Source: Ailanthus altissimus (Eukaryota; Streptophyta; Magnoliopsida; Sapindales; Simaroubaceae). Taken from it: 64,000 nt of DNA. Below, in pieces: positions 46,786-58,342 of the stretch. The DNA lies in contig OX327694.1 in NCBI GenBank assembly GCA_946807835.1, forward strand, positions 8,630,001 through 8,694,000, written 5' to 3'. The notes under the pieces are model-generated. The model saw nothing but the letters and a program-made list of their open reading frames with translations, did no database searches and was not told the origin of the DNA. Position 1 is the stretch's first letter. Each line of letters opens with the position of its first letter. The translations under genes were made by a program, and so were the position numbers.

Positions 46786-47916
46786 TCACCATCCAGGATT
46801 ATAGTTTTGTGAATATGGGTTATTGTTTGACCGTTTGAACGTGTTTAAAACATTGGCTTGTTCATGGAGACATTCCCTAAATGCAGGCAAAGTTGGGCAA
46901 TCATTGGTAGGGTGATCATGGGTTTCACAAATGTGACACACAATTTCTTGAACAGATTTTATTTGACCACTCTTTTTCATTTCTAAGGTTTCGACTTTTC
47001 TAGCAAGGGATGCTAATTTGGCTTGAAGGTCATGGTCTTCCTTAAGATGATAAATACCCCCACTAGATGTAGTGGTTTGATTTTTGCTAGGTGCCTCACA
47101 GGTACCAGCAGTGTCCCAATTTTGAGCATTTTCTGCTAGTAAGTCAAGATAGTTCATTGCCTCTTCTGGGTCTTTTTCCTCAAATGTTCCATTACACATC
47201 ATTTCTACCATTTGCCTAACTTGGGGTGTTAAGCCCTCATAGAAATTTGAGACTACTCTCCATATTTCAAAACCATGATAGGGACAGGTATTAAGTAATT
47301 CTTTATACCTTTCCCAACATTGGTAAAGGGTCTCTCCTGGTTTTTGGGCAAAAGTGGTGATTTGTCTTTTGAAAGAATTTGTTCTATAGGAGAGAAAAAA
47401 CTTTTTCAGGAATTGTTGTTGCATCTCGTCCCATAAAGAAATGGATCCTGGCCTAAGGTTTTGTAGCCATGTTTTAGCTTTATCTTTCAAAGAAAAAGGG
47501 AAAAGCTTAAGTCGAATTGTGTTCATGCTACAATTTTGATCATTATACGTGTTACACACTTCTTCAAATTCTCTTAGATGTAGATAAGGGTTCTCTGCAT
47601 CTAAGCCATGAAAAGTGGGTAAAAGTTGGATAATGCCTGGCTTAAAATTAAAATGCGTTGCATCCGGTGGAAAAATTAAGCAAGATGGTGCACCGGTTCG
47701 TGTAGGGTTCATATAGTCTCTAAGTGTCCTAGGTCGGTTATGGTCATTATGTTAGGACTGATTGTCCCCTGGGTCTATGAGTCCCTCAATTTGATTTTCG
47801 CTCATGGTGTTACTTGGTGAAGAATGAGAAGATGAAGGAGAATCTAACAAATTATCAAAGGAAGTTTTGAAATTACCTTTTACTAAACGATGAGAATTAG
47901 GATCTCGAAACCAACC
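46786..47916 (-). pseudogene. gag of the young Athila element
   Basis: Gag core FHGLDAENPYLHLREFEEVC and a CCHC-like CHICETHDHPTNDC are present. The frame begins with WFRDPNSH but no ATG is present there; the first in-frame ATG is at 47805. A TAA at 47752 (CAA in copy 1) and a TGA at 46786 (CGA in copy 1) interrupt it. In between, 308 residues are open. Gag and Pol lie in one frame, as in other Athila elements. Confidence 0.88.
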
Positions 47917-48104
47917 GCTCAAAAAAAGAAACAAAATAAAATACAATAACAATAATACAAATAAAATATTAAACACAGGTAAATAAAATAAAATATTACA
48001 CACAAGTAAATAAAATATGTAAAACTAAAAGCAAAATAAAGATAAATAATTAGAAGTTAGATTAGTGATGTTAGATTATATAATAAAAAGTTAATAAATA
48101 AATA

Positions 48105-48405
48105 GTAGGAGGCTTAGCCTTCCATTAAAATAAAAAGCGAAAATAAAAGGCGAATAATAAATAAAGTAAAGTACGTTAGGAGGCTCGGCCTTCCATGAAA
48201 ATTAAAAAAAAACTAAAATAAAAAGTAAAAAATAATAAATAAACGAAATAAAGAGTAGGAGGCTCAGCCTTCTGCGAAAATAAAAACAGAATAATAATAA
48301 AGTACGTTAGGAGGCTCGGCCTTCCATGAAAATAAAAAAAATAAAAATAAAAAAACGAATAATAAATAACGAGTAGGAGGCTCAGCCTTCCATGAAAATA
48401 AAATA
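48105..48405 (-). repeat. Leader repeats of the young Athila element
   Basis: Five copies of AGGAGGCTYRGCCTTCCATG-like units (near 48108, 48178, 48256, 48309 and 48374) separated by A-rich spacers lie between primer site and gag. They correspond one to one with the array at 3225-3530. Confidence 0.8.
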
Positions 48406-48445
48406 AACAAACAAACAATAACAAAACAAAATATTAACGTTACTT

Positions 48446-48462
48446 CCCCGGCAACTGCGCCA
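48446..48462 (-). other. Primer binding site of the young Athila element
   Basis: The minus strand reads TGGCGCAGTTGCCGGGG, one change from the complement of the tRNA-Asp 3' end. Copy 1 has the unchanged base at that position. Confidence 0.87.
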
Positions 48463-48468
48463 AAAACT

Positions 48469-49906
48469 TGACACGTCCAGAATATAGAAGTTATTCCCAA
48501 GTGCAGGATTGTCGAAGTAATAAATAACCCGATGAGAACGGGGTCGATCCACAGGGAAGTAGAATTAAAATTACAAATTATAAACACTTAAAAGATAATT
48601 AATGCAGTATAAGATGTTTGTAAATATTATTTCAATTAACCAATTCAAATAAAAAGCTAAGGTTACGGGGATTCACTCTTGGCATAAGAAGTAAGAATAT
48701 ATTTAACTTTTTATTTTTTTATAACTCAATTGGAATCCTCACACAAAGGAGGTTCCAACCGGAAAATATAGCAATTAAAGTTCATTATCATTTATATATT
48801 GATTAGTATTTATTTCTTTCAATTATTATACACCAAATCTTATAAATGGGTTCAAGTATTTATTATGCCAATCTTTATATTTGTCTACAATAAATTAAGA
48901 CTCCCACTTTACAAGAAAGGTTATATAAACCAAATCTTGTAAATGGTTTCAAGAATTTATTGTGCCAAGTATTAAGTTTGTCAATAATAAATCAAGAATC
49001 ACCACTTTAGAAGAAATGATATTAATTCTACAAATAAAATAAATACATCATATATAAATTTGCATAACTTAAAAATGAAGCATTAAATTCATGAATAAAT
49101 ATTAAACATATCTTATTACCTTGCCAAGAGCTTCACCCTTTCACCTTAGCTTAAACAAAATTATTTGGACATAATAAAACTAAATGAAAAGAAAAGAAAT
49201 GGAAGAAGAAATAACATGACTTAATAGTAAACAAGAGAAATAATAGTACAAGGAAATGGATACAAAGGAAAAGTATTTTGAACTAAATTCTAACTTTCTA
49301 ATTACATTCTTTAGGCATAAACAAGCCACCTATTTATAGAAAAACATGGATAAATCGAGACAAATTTGGAGGGAACCACTTGGTTGATGAAAGTCAAGAA
49401 TGGTGGCAAAATAATTTGCATTCATTATCACTTGGGCACCCACTTGATTATCCAATTTGGAATTGATGTGATCCGAATTAGCTGTCACTCAAAACATAAA
49501 AGTTGTAGATAAATCTCTTATCTTTCCAAATTGAGTGATCTCATACGTATTAGATACGTATTTCTATAGTTATGGGCCAAATACTGATAACTGTTCAAAC
49601 TGGGCCTGTACTGCAGATCAATTCTGTTCTAGGCCAATTTTCACCCTCTAAACACTCGAATTTCCAATGCTTTGTGAAATACAATATGTTAGCTCATTGA
49701 GTCAGCTCTACACAGGATTAAGAATCACCTCCATTTGATCTTTAGGTAGAAAGTTATGCCCATTTTACCGAACCTGCCACAAAACAGTTATAAGATAATT
49801 AAGTACAATATTGTAAACATACTTAAGTTAAGAAAATTAAATACACTAGTAATACAAAAAAATCATGTAAAACTCTTATTAAATGTGTAATTTCAAGTGT
49901 TCATCA
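48469..49906 (-). repeat. 5' LTR of the young Athila element
   Basis: 1438 bp with TG...CA ends. On the minus strand it starts TGATGAACACTTGAAATTAC and ends GGACGTGTCA. The right flank is TTTAG (49907-49911). Confidence 0.96.
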
Positions 49907-52900
49907 TTTAGCTAAACAAGTAAGTACCATTCTTCAAAACAATAATGCTTTGAAATATAAAGACCCTAGTTGTCCTACAATTTCATGTATTATTAAAAGT
50001 CATAAAATTGAACAAGCCTTACTTGATCTTGGAGCAAGTGTGAATTTACTGTCATATTCAGTTTATCAACAGTTTAATGTCGGTGAGTTAAAACTAACTT
50101 TTGTAACTCTTTTGCTTACCGATAGATCAGTGAAAGTGCCAAAGATAGTGGAAGATGTTTTAGTTCAAGTTGATGTGTTCATATATCTTGTAAATTTTAT
50201 TGTCTTGGATACAGAACCTGTTAAAGGATGTAATCCAATACCTGTTATTTTGGGTCGTCTATTTTTAGCAACTTCTAATGCTTTGATTAATTGTAGGAAT
50301 AGAGTAATGAAGCTTTCATTTAGAAACATGACACTTGAAGTCAACATTTTCAATATGTGTAAGCAACTATATGAGGAGGAGGATGAAAGTGAAGAAGCTA
50401 AAATGATTGAAACGATTATAGAGGATCATATTCAAAAAGAGAGTTCTACCGATCCCCTAGAAATGTGTTTAATAAATTTATTTGAGTTAAATATACAATT
50501 AGATCCTAAAATCTCTAATATATATTCTTTACTTGACTGTGCATAGGTGATTAAAAATAAAGAATGGAAACCAAAATTTAAAGAATTAAGAGAAAATGAG
50601 GATAAACAAAATGAAATTTTAAAGTTGGAGTTAAAACTTCTACCTAAAGGACTAAAATATACATTTCTTGGAGAGAAACAAACTTACCCGGTGGTAATCT
50701 CTTCTACACTTACAAGTGAACAATAAGGTAAGTTAATTGAAGTATTGAAAATGTATAAAAATGCATTTGGGTGGACTTTAAAAGACATAAAAGGCATTAA
50801 TCCTTTGATTTGCACACATAGAATACACCTAGAGGATAATGCCAAAACTTTCCAACAACCTCAAAGGAGATTAAATCCATATATGAAAGAGGTAGTGAAA
50901 GCTGAAGTTCTTAAATTACTTGAAGTATGAATCATCTATCCTATCTTAGATAGTAAGTGGGTAAGTCTTACTCAGGTAGTACCAAAAAAATATGGAATCA
51001 CAATCATTGAAAATAACAAAGGTGAGTTAATACCAACTCAAGACTCATCTAGTTGGAGGATGTGCATAGATTATAAGAAGTTGAACTCTACCACTAGAAA
51101 AGACGATTTTTCCTTACCATTCCTTGACCAAATTTTAGAAAAAGTAACAGGACATCCTTACTATTGCTTTCTAGACGATTATCTTGACTATTATTAAATT
51201 CCTATAGCACTAGAGGACCAAGAAAAGACTATATTCACATGTTCTTTTAGAACATTTGCTTTTAGAAGAATATCTTTTGGACTTTGTAATGCCTCAGCAA
51301 CATTTCAAATATGTATGTTAAGCATTTTTAGTGACATAGCTGAGCATTATTTAGAATTTTTCAAGGATGATTTAACTGTGTTTAGAAATTCTTTTGATAA
51401 TTGTTATGAAAACTTATTAAAGGTCTTAAAAAGATGTGAAGAAAAGGGTCTTATGTTGAATTAGAAAAAATATTATTACATGGTTACTTCTGGAATTATT
51501 TTGGGATATATAGTATCTTCTAAAGGAATTGAAGTGGATAAGGCAAAATTCGAACTCATTGCTCATTTGCCCCCACAAAAAACAGTCAGAGAAGTCCGAT
51601 CCTTTTTAGGACATGCTGGATTCTATAGGAGGTTCATCAAAAAATTTAGTACTATATTTAGACCTCTTTGTAACCTCTTAGTAAAAGATGCATCATTTGA
51701 GTGGACTCAAGAGTGTCAAAATTTGTTTGAAAAATTAATTAACCTCTTAACATCTGCTCCAGTCAAATAATCTCTTGATTGGTCTTTGCCTTTTGAGCTC
51801 ATGTATGATGCTAGTGATTATATTGTTGGTGTTGTATTGGGACAAAGAAAGAAAGGTAAATCCTATGTAATTTATTACGCAAGTAGAATTTTAAACAGTG
51901 TACAAATAAATTACACAACAATTGAAAAAAACCACTTGCTGTAATATTTGCATTAGACAAATTTTGTTCTTACTTAATTGGTTCTTCAATTGTTGTATTT
52001 AATAACCATGCTGCTGTAAAGTACTTAATGTCAAAATAAGATGCAAAACCAAGACTGATTCGATAGATTCTATTACTTCAAGAATTTAATATCACTATTA
52101 AAGATAAGAAATAAGTTGAGAATGTTGTTGCAGATCACTTATCAAGACTCGCACTAGATTCATCAATAGAAATAACACCCATTAATGATTCTTTTCTTGA
52201 TGAATTTTTATTTTCTATTGTTATAATGCCTTGGTATACTAATATTGTTAATTTTCTTGTAACAGGAGAAATGCCACCTCAATGGAATGCTCAAGACAAA
52301 AAGAAATTTTTAACTGAGGTAAGAAAATTTTATTGGGATGATCCTTATCTCTTCAAATATTATCCTGATCAAATATTTCGAAGATGCATACCCGACAATG
52401 AGGTAAGTAGAGTTATTGAATTTGATCATTCTGAAGTATATAAGGGACATTTCACATCAATGAAAATAGCTGCAAAAATCTTACAGTATGGATTTTATTG
52501 GCCTACTTTATTTAAAGATACACATGCATTTTGTATAACATGTGAAAATTGTCAAAAATTGGGATCCATTTCAAAATAAAACATGATGCCTTTGAACCCC
52601 ATTCTTGTTATTAAAATCTTTGATTGTTAGGGGATGGATTTCTTGTGACCATTTCCACTATCATTTGGATTTACGTATATCTTAGTCACAATAGATTATG
52701 TCTCAAAATAGATTAATGCTATTACATGTCAAAATAATGACCATAAAATAGTCATGAAATTTTTGAAGGGAAATATCTTGAGTCGATTAGGAATCCTTTG
52801 AGCTATTATAAATGATGGGCGTAAGCACTTTTATAATAAGTCATTTGAAACATTAATAAAAAAATATGGTATTACTCATAAAGTTGCCACCCCTTATTAT

Positions 52901-53037
52901 CCTCAAACAAATGGACAAGTTGAACTAGCAAATAGAGAGATAAAATAAATTTTAGAAAAAATAATTGTAAACCCAAATCACAAAGATTGGCCTTTAAGAC
53001 TTAATGATGCACTTTGGGCTTATAGAACTAATGAGCG
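49907..53037 (+). pseudogene. Protease, RT, RNase H and integrase of the old Athila copy (degenerate)
   Basis: After the insertion the frame resumes with the second TTTAG. Protease (LLDLGASVNLLSYSVYQ, 50010-50070), reverse transcriptase with FKDD in place of FMDD (near 51365), RNase H and integrase zinc-binding and core fragments follow. At least a dozen stops are visible. The frame 49950-50546 ends in TAG at the same codon as the stop in the young copy. Integrase stops matching at about 53030. Confidence 0.87.
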
Positions 53038-53330
53038 ATTATTTATTTTCCAACTCCATGAGTGAAATCTTAACCCGTTAAACAGTTATTCACCTGTGAG
53101 GATATAAAGTTGAGGCTTTTACTTGAAGAAACTTTTTAAGGCTATATATGTTATGGTTTATGGTAAGAAGGCTTTAGTTTAATTTATATACATACACAAT
53201 TTTGGAAGTTATGATTGAAATAACCTTTATACCAATTGTAATTTTGAACTGACATTTTGTTCAAAATACTTTGGTAGTGTTCAAATTTTATTTATGCTTG
53301 AATTGCTAGGGACTAGCAATAAAGAGAGTG
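53038..53330 (+). other. 3' untranslated end of the old Athila copy
   Basis: This corresponds, reversed, to about 39290-39600 of the young copy, including the block GAATTGCTAGGGACTAGCAA. It ends in AAAGAGAGTG, a weak polypurine tract, just before the 3' LTR. Confidence 0.75.
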
Positions 53331-54761
53331 TGATGAACACTTGAAATTACACATTTAATAAGGGTTTTACATTATTGTTTTGTATTATTAGTGTCTTTAA
53401 CCCCCCCAACTTAAATATGTTTACAATATTGTACCTAATTAGCTTTTAACTATTTTGTAGTAGATTTGATAAAATGGGCATAACTTTCCACCTAAGAATC
53501 CAATTAGAGTGATTCTTGATCCTGTGAAGAGTTAACTCAATGGGTTAACATATTGTATTTTATAAAGTATTTGAAATTTGAGTGTTTAGAGGGTAAAAAT
53601 GGCTTAAAATAGAATTAATCTGCAGTACTGGCCCAGTCCGAATAGTCATCAGTATTTGGCCCATAAATATAAAATACGTATCTAATACATATAAAATAAC
53701 TCAATTTAGAAATATAAGAGACTTATCTACAACTTTATTTTTTGAATGACAATTAATTCGGACCACATCAATTCTAAATTGGATAATCAAGTGGGCGCAT
53801 TAATGATAATTAATGTAAATTAGTTGTCACCCTTCTTGACTTTTATCATCCAAGTGGTTCCTTCTTCATTTGTCTTGATTTATTCATATTTTTTTATAAA
53901 TAGGTGGCATGTTAATGCCCAAAGAATATAATTAGAAAGCTATATTTTAGATCAAAATACTTGTCTTTTATATTATCTCTTTGTAGTATTATTTCTCTTA
54001 TTTACTATTTTAAAATCATGTTATCTCTTCTTTCATCTCTTTTCTTTTTCTTTAGTTTTATTATGCCCAAAGAATTTTCTTTTTGTTAAGGTGAAAGGGT
54101 GAAACTCTTGGCAAGATAATAAGATATACTTAACTCTTATCCATAAATTTAATGTTTCATTCTTAAGTTATGCCAATTTATATATGATATATTTATTTTA
54201 TTTGTAATATTAATACCCCTTCTTGTAAAGTGGTGTATCTTAATTTATTATAGATAATTTTTATAGTTGACACAATAAATTCTTGAAACCATTTATAAGA
54301 TCTGGCGTAGATACTCTTTCTTGTAAAGTGGGAGTCTTGATTTATTGTAGACAAATATAAAGATTGGCATAATAAATACTCGAACTCATTTATAAGATTT
54401 GGTGTATAATAATTAAAAGAAATAAATACTAGTTAATATATAAATGGTGATGAACTTTAATTGTTATATCTTCCGATTGAAACTTCCTTTGTGTGAGAAT
54501 TCCAATTGAGTTATAAAAAAAAATTGAATATATTCATATTTCATATGCCAAGAGTGGATCCATTTAATCTTAGTTTTTATTTTAATTGATTAATTAAATT
54601 ATTATTTACAAACATCTTATACTGCTTTAATTATCTTTAAAGGATTTATAATTTATAATTTTAATTTCACTTCTTTGTGGATTGACCCCGTTCTCACCAG
54701 GTTATTTATTACTTCGATAATCCTGCACTTAAGAATAAATTTTTATATTCTAGATGTGTCA
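53331..54761 (+). repeat. 3' LTR of the old Athila copy
   Basis: It starts TGATGAACAC and ends GATGTGTCA; 1431 bp. It carries many substitutions relative to 34278-35727, so this copy is far older than the young one. Confidence 0.88.
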
Positions 54762-56333
54762 ATTTTAACAATACAACATTACTTTATAATTTTACATAGA
54801 CTTAGATTTAAATCACATTACTATTATTGATTCTACTTATTATGACGCTGTTGTTTTCCCAAGTTCAAACTATTCTAGTGCCCTATTAAGAACACCACTG
54901 GAATTTGTGTTTAGGTTTCTAGCTAATACACTAAGTAAACTATAATTTTACTTGACTATGTGAATATGAGAATAGGTTATAAATAGTTTTTAACATGTCC
55001 ACAACAATATAAAAGCTATTGCAAAAAGGCAAAAAAAAATTATATACAGACGAAAAAATAAAATGTTGTTAACACAAACTAAAACATTACAAAGCACCTT
55101 CAAGATAATAAATTAATAAAGTCACATTCATGATTGTCAATACAAACACAAGGACATTTGATTATTACGAAATTATGATAACATTTGTTTATTACGAAAT
55201 TATCGAAGAACATATAATCTAGCAAAAACAACACAGAAACCATTAGCAAATATCATTTATTTAAAAAAAAACACAAACATAGGGATTATCATAACTATTA
55301 TTTATACAACACCAATACAAACATAAGGACCACCTACACCATTGTTTACCATAACACTAACACAAAAACAAATAGGGTCCATCAAATAAAAATTATAAAT
55401 AACAATTATAAATACATACCTTTCTTTTAGTCGGGTGCCAATTCTTCCACCCTTCAGTAGATAATTCTAAAAATTTTAAGTAATAATTTTGGTATAGACA
55501 AAGGAATTGCGTGTCTTTTTAGGTGTAGACAAAGGTCCTTCATCAACAAATCAAAAATACATTTGTCTTTTTTATATAAAAAAATTCATGGAAAAACGAC
55601 ATCATTTTTCCTAATAATTAATTTAAAAGAAGCACCTAAAATGGCCTTGTTTTAAGGGGAAAAAAATTAAATAAAAAGGCAGCATTTTTCTCCTAAATTT
55701 ACAACACCAAAATGGTGTTGTTTCACTTAAATTATAAAAACGAAGCTGTTCTAGTTGCAAAATAAAAATAAAAAAAGCTGACGTGGAAACAAAATTCTCA
55801 AATCATGCATATTCAACAAAATGGCTTCGTTTAAGGTTATTATTCTAAATTCAAAAATAATTTCTTCTTTTTTTTTTCAGAAGAAAACAATATCGTTTTA
55901 ACTCCCTATATTCCATGTAAAATAGATCCATTTAAAATGTAAATAATTTATTTTAAAAACGGCATTTTTCTCCCTAAATTATAACACTAAAATGGCATAG
56001 TTTCAATTAAAATTACTGAAATGGTACCATTTCCGTAATAAAAAGAATTCCTACGTAGAAAAAAAATTTCACATAGTGGAATTTTAACTAAACGTCATTG
56101 TTTTATAACATTAGTAAAATCTATGATATGACTTTTTTTGTCACAAAATCTTTTTTTTTTTATTTTATCATAAAACTGTGATACTCTTTATCATAAATTT
56201 GTGATTATTTTGTTTTGTTATAGAAAGTGTCATTGTTTTATGATAGAATATAGAATTCAACAAAAAATCACCAAACTTTATGGTAGAAACCATCATCACA
56301 CCCAAATTATTTTTTAAAAATTTTGTTACAAAA
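54762..56333 (-). repeat. Subterminal region of the CACTA element
   Basis: From about 55590 to 56040 at least seven diverged copies of a motif like AAATGGYRTNGTTT occur in both orientations, for example AAAATGGTGTTGTTTCAC near 55709, AAATGGCTTCGTTTAAGG near 55820 and AAAATGGCATAGTTTCAA near 55988. Clustered short subterminal repeats next to the terminus are characteristic of CACTA elements, where they bind the element's own protein. 54762-55580 has no recognisable content. Confidence 0.6.
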
Positions 56334-56352
56334 GGTTCATTTTATAGTAGTG
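56334..56352 (-). repeat. Right terminal inverted repeat of the CACTA element
   Basis: Read outward-in on the minus strand this is CACTACTATAAAATGAACC. The next three bases outside are AGC. The best left partner I could see, CACTATAAAA at 24821, lies inside the element's own coding region and does not have the same flank. Confidence 0.65.
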
Positions 56353-56579
56353 AGCGAATTTCAAATTTTTGCAACCCAATCTAATTTGTGAATCTATCAA
56401 ATCCAGTAAAAAAAAATAATCAATTTGGATTTGCTCAAGTAAATTAAGAGGATTGGATTATGAACACCCCAACATACAAGGGTTACTTAACCACCACATT
56501 TTTGATCTCATCATTCATGAAACGCTGTCATTAACTGTCTAAACATTAAATTCTTTTCTTAAAAAAAGTAGTAACTTTA

Positions 56580-57157
56580 TTCAGAGAACAAAAACATTAT
56601 CCCTCCAAATCAATACATCCTAATGGCTAAGAGCCATTTTGGCTAACTCATACGCCATACAATTACATGATCTTGATACATGTCTAACTATGATTTTACT
56701 CCTTTCCTTAACTACTTTCTTGATGTTTGAATCAACCATCTAATTTCTTTCAAGGATATTGATCCTCTAGTTAAGCCTACTACAATTTTAGCATCCAACT
56801 CAACCACTAAGGGTACAAATTCATCTCATCTACAACATGTATCCCAAACATAATGGCTTCAGCTTTTGCATATTCAACATCATCCCCTTTTCTACATACT
56901 GAGACTACCATTGCCTTTGTATCTCCCTTATCATCTCTTACAACTGCACCATGCCCTGCTTTGTTATTCTGCTTCCCTATGATTGCATCTATATTCACAT
57001 TGAACTAGCCTTGTGGTGGAAATTCCCATTTCGGCTCTAATTTTGCTACATAATTGAAGATACACTCTACATCCCTTTCTAGTGTAATACGCCCTTATGA
57101 TAGCCTTGTTTCAAAAAAAGCTTTTGTCTTTGCCATTGTTCTAATGGGATCTTCTAC
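56580..57157 (-). pseudogene. LINE-type RNase H-like domain (3' part of a split LINE)
   Basis: Minus strand: FNVNIDAIIGKQNNKAGHG, AVVRDDKGDTKAMV, VEYAKAEAIMFGI and then LVVELDAKIVV. This is the plant RNase H-like (RVT_3) domain found at the C-terminus of LINE reverse transcriptases. Several stops are present. An AATAAAG near the end may be its polyadenylation signal. Its N-terminal partner lies across the copia insertion at 62326-62710. Confidence 0.8.
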
Positions 57158-57162
57158 CTTTT

Positions 57163-57643
57163 TGTTGGAAATTGTGTGGTTCCAAATGAATAAGAGAAAT
57201 TACCAAGGACCTGATTAAAATATGGCTAAAGGCAGAAATGAAACTCGTTGTTTTGAATATATATGTTGAACGATGTCGTTTCATATTAATATATTTGTGT
57301 TATATGTAACCTAATTGGCATTCATTCATTTAGGTGTTTCAAGATTCTTCTGAATAGTTCTCTAAGTTCTCTCTCGTTTGGGTATTAAGGTTTTCTATTG
57401 CTTAGCATATGCTATGTGTGTCCATGGTGATTTCTTATAATCAATAGATTATATGAGTGAAAAATCACTCTTAAGTTATAACATTCATTTTGATAGTGGA
57501 TTAGACTCTCTGTTCTGAGCTCAATGGATGTAGGTTCATTTTGAAACCAAACCACACAATTCTTGGTGTTGATATTTTCTATGATCCTGTATTTTGTTTG
57601 TATGTTGTTAATAATTTCTAGCCTAAGTGTTGATTTTATAATA
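57163..57643 (+). repeat. 5' LTR of the copia element
   Basis: 481 bp, beginning TGTTGGAAATTGTGTGGTTCC and ending TTTTATAATA, where the 3' LTR has TTTTATAACA. Confidence 0.88.
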
Positions 57644-57644
57644 G

Positions 57645-57656
57645 TAGTATCAGAGC
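57645..57656 (+). other. Primer binding site of the copia element
   Basis: TAGTATCAGAGC, one change from TGGTATCAGAGC, the complement of the initiator tRNA-Met 3' end used by most plant copia elements. Confidence 0.8.
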
Positions 57657-57750
57657 TTTATGTCTAGACATTTTATTTCTAGGGTTAGGGTTTCGATCAT
57701 AGGTTAGAATTTAGGAAAAATAAAAATTATTGAAATTTTTGCACAGATTA

Positions 57751-58305
57751 AATGGGTTCTACAAGATCTGAGGTTGAGAAATTCAATGAAAGTGTAGACT
57801 TTAATTTATGGCAAAATAAGTTAAAGGCTCTTCTAACATAAAATATTTCACAAGCACTTGCTGATCCAGAAACTCTTCCATCAACACTAATCGCTGATTA
57901 GAGAACAGAAATGAATGAATTGGTGTTTAGCAAGATGATTATGAACTTAGCTGACAATTTTCTTCGACAAGTAAATGAAGAAATAACTGCAGCTGGCCTT
58001 TGGGTAAAACTTCAATCTCTTTATCTTACTATGTCTCGTTCTAGTAAAATTTATATGAAAGAAAGACTGTTTGGGTATAAAATGGAAAGTAATAAGACAT
58101 TAGAAGAAAATCTGGATAATTTCAAGAAATTGTATCTTGACCTAACAAATACTAGAGAAAAGATAGGAGATGAAAATGAGGCTATGATTTTGCTAAATTC
58201 CTTACCTCACATATACAAAGATGTTAGAACTGCAATAAAATATGGTAGAGAGATATTAACTCTTGATGACTATGTTAAAGCCTTGAGGGCCAGAGACTTA
58301 GATTA
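57751..58305 (+). pseudogene. copia gag
   Basis: It begins MGSTRSEVEKFNES and contains the UBN2/gag-polypeptide pattern (LWVKLQSLY, MKERLFGYKM, LPHIYKDV). A stop after about 30 codons and another before MNELVFSKM interrupt it; the rest is open to 58306. Confidence 0.85.
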
Positions 58306-58342
58306 AGATCAGAAAAAATTAAGCTTTGGAAATGGTGATTCT

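Larger units (their letters stand above)
37851..49906 (-). mobile_element. Young Athila element carrying LOG and a small cysteine-rich ORF
   Basis: The 12056-bp element has two 1438-bp LTRs and a perfect 5-bp target duplication TTTAG (37846-37850 and 49907-49911) inside the old copy. Minus-strand order is 5' LTR, tRNA-Asp-type primer site, leader repeats, gag, protease, RT, RNase H, integrase, a small cysteine-rich ORF, a LOG gene, a long 3' untranslated part, polypurine tract and 3' LTR. The LTRs differ at about 16 positions by my count (near 1.1 percent). A handful of stops and shifts break its frames, so this copy is unlikely to be autonomous, but it is recent enough that functional relatives may exist. 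Confidence 0.95.
34278..54761 (+). mobile_element. Old, decayed Athila element on the plus strand, split by a younger one
   Basis: The 5' LTR is 34278-35727, the primer site 35734-35750, leader and gag 35751-37850. The younger copy (37851-49906) interrupts it, and protease, RT and integrase resume at 49907. The 3' LTR is 53331-54761. Coding parts carry many stops and frame changes. The integrase ends abruptly near 53030 and is joined directly to 3' non-coding DNA equivalent to 39600 of the young copy, so the region that would hold the extra genes is deleted. I find no matching target duplication (AATAA against ATTTT). Confidence 0.88.
24560..56352 (-). mobile_element. Old CACTA (En/Spm) transposon carrying nested retrotransposons
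   Basis: Read on the minus strand: the right terminus CACTACTATAAAATGAACC (ending at 56352), subterminal repeats, then (after the Athila nest) fragments of a TNP2-type transposase in the correct order. These are the transposase-associated domain, Transposase_21, DUF4218 and DUF4216, followed by a second-gene region with an Ulp1-like segment. The left end is not resolved; no clear CACTA terminus with a matching 3-bp duplication was found. All coding parts are full of stops. The Athila nest at 34278-54761 sits between the transposase start and the right end. Confidence 0.75.

Noticed and set aside
46786..47712. Explaining the gag and pol stops as introns
   Set aside because: Sister copies are sense at the same codons, mostly by single C-to-T changes, and no splice sites are needed.
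34278..54761. Target duplication for the old Athila copy
   Set aside because: Flanks AATAA and ATTTT do not match; decay or a shifted end prevents a call.
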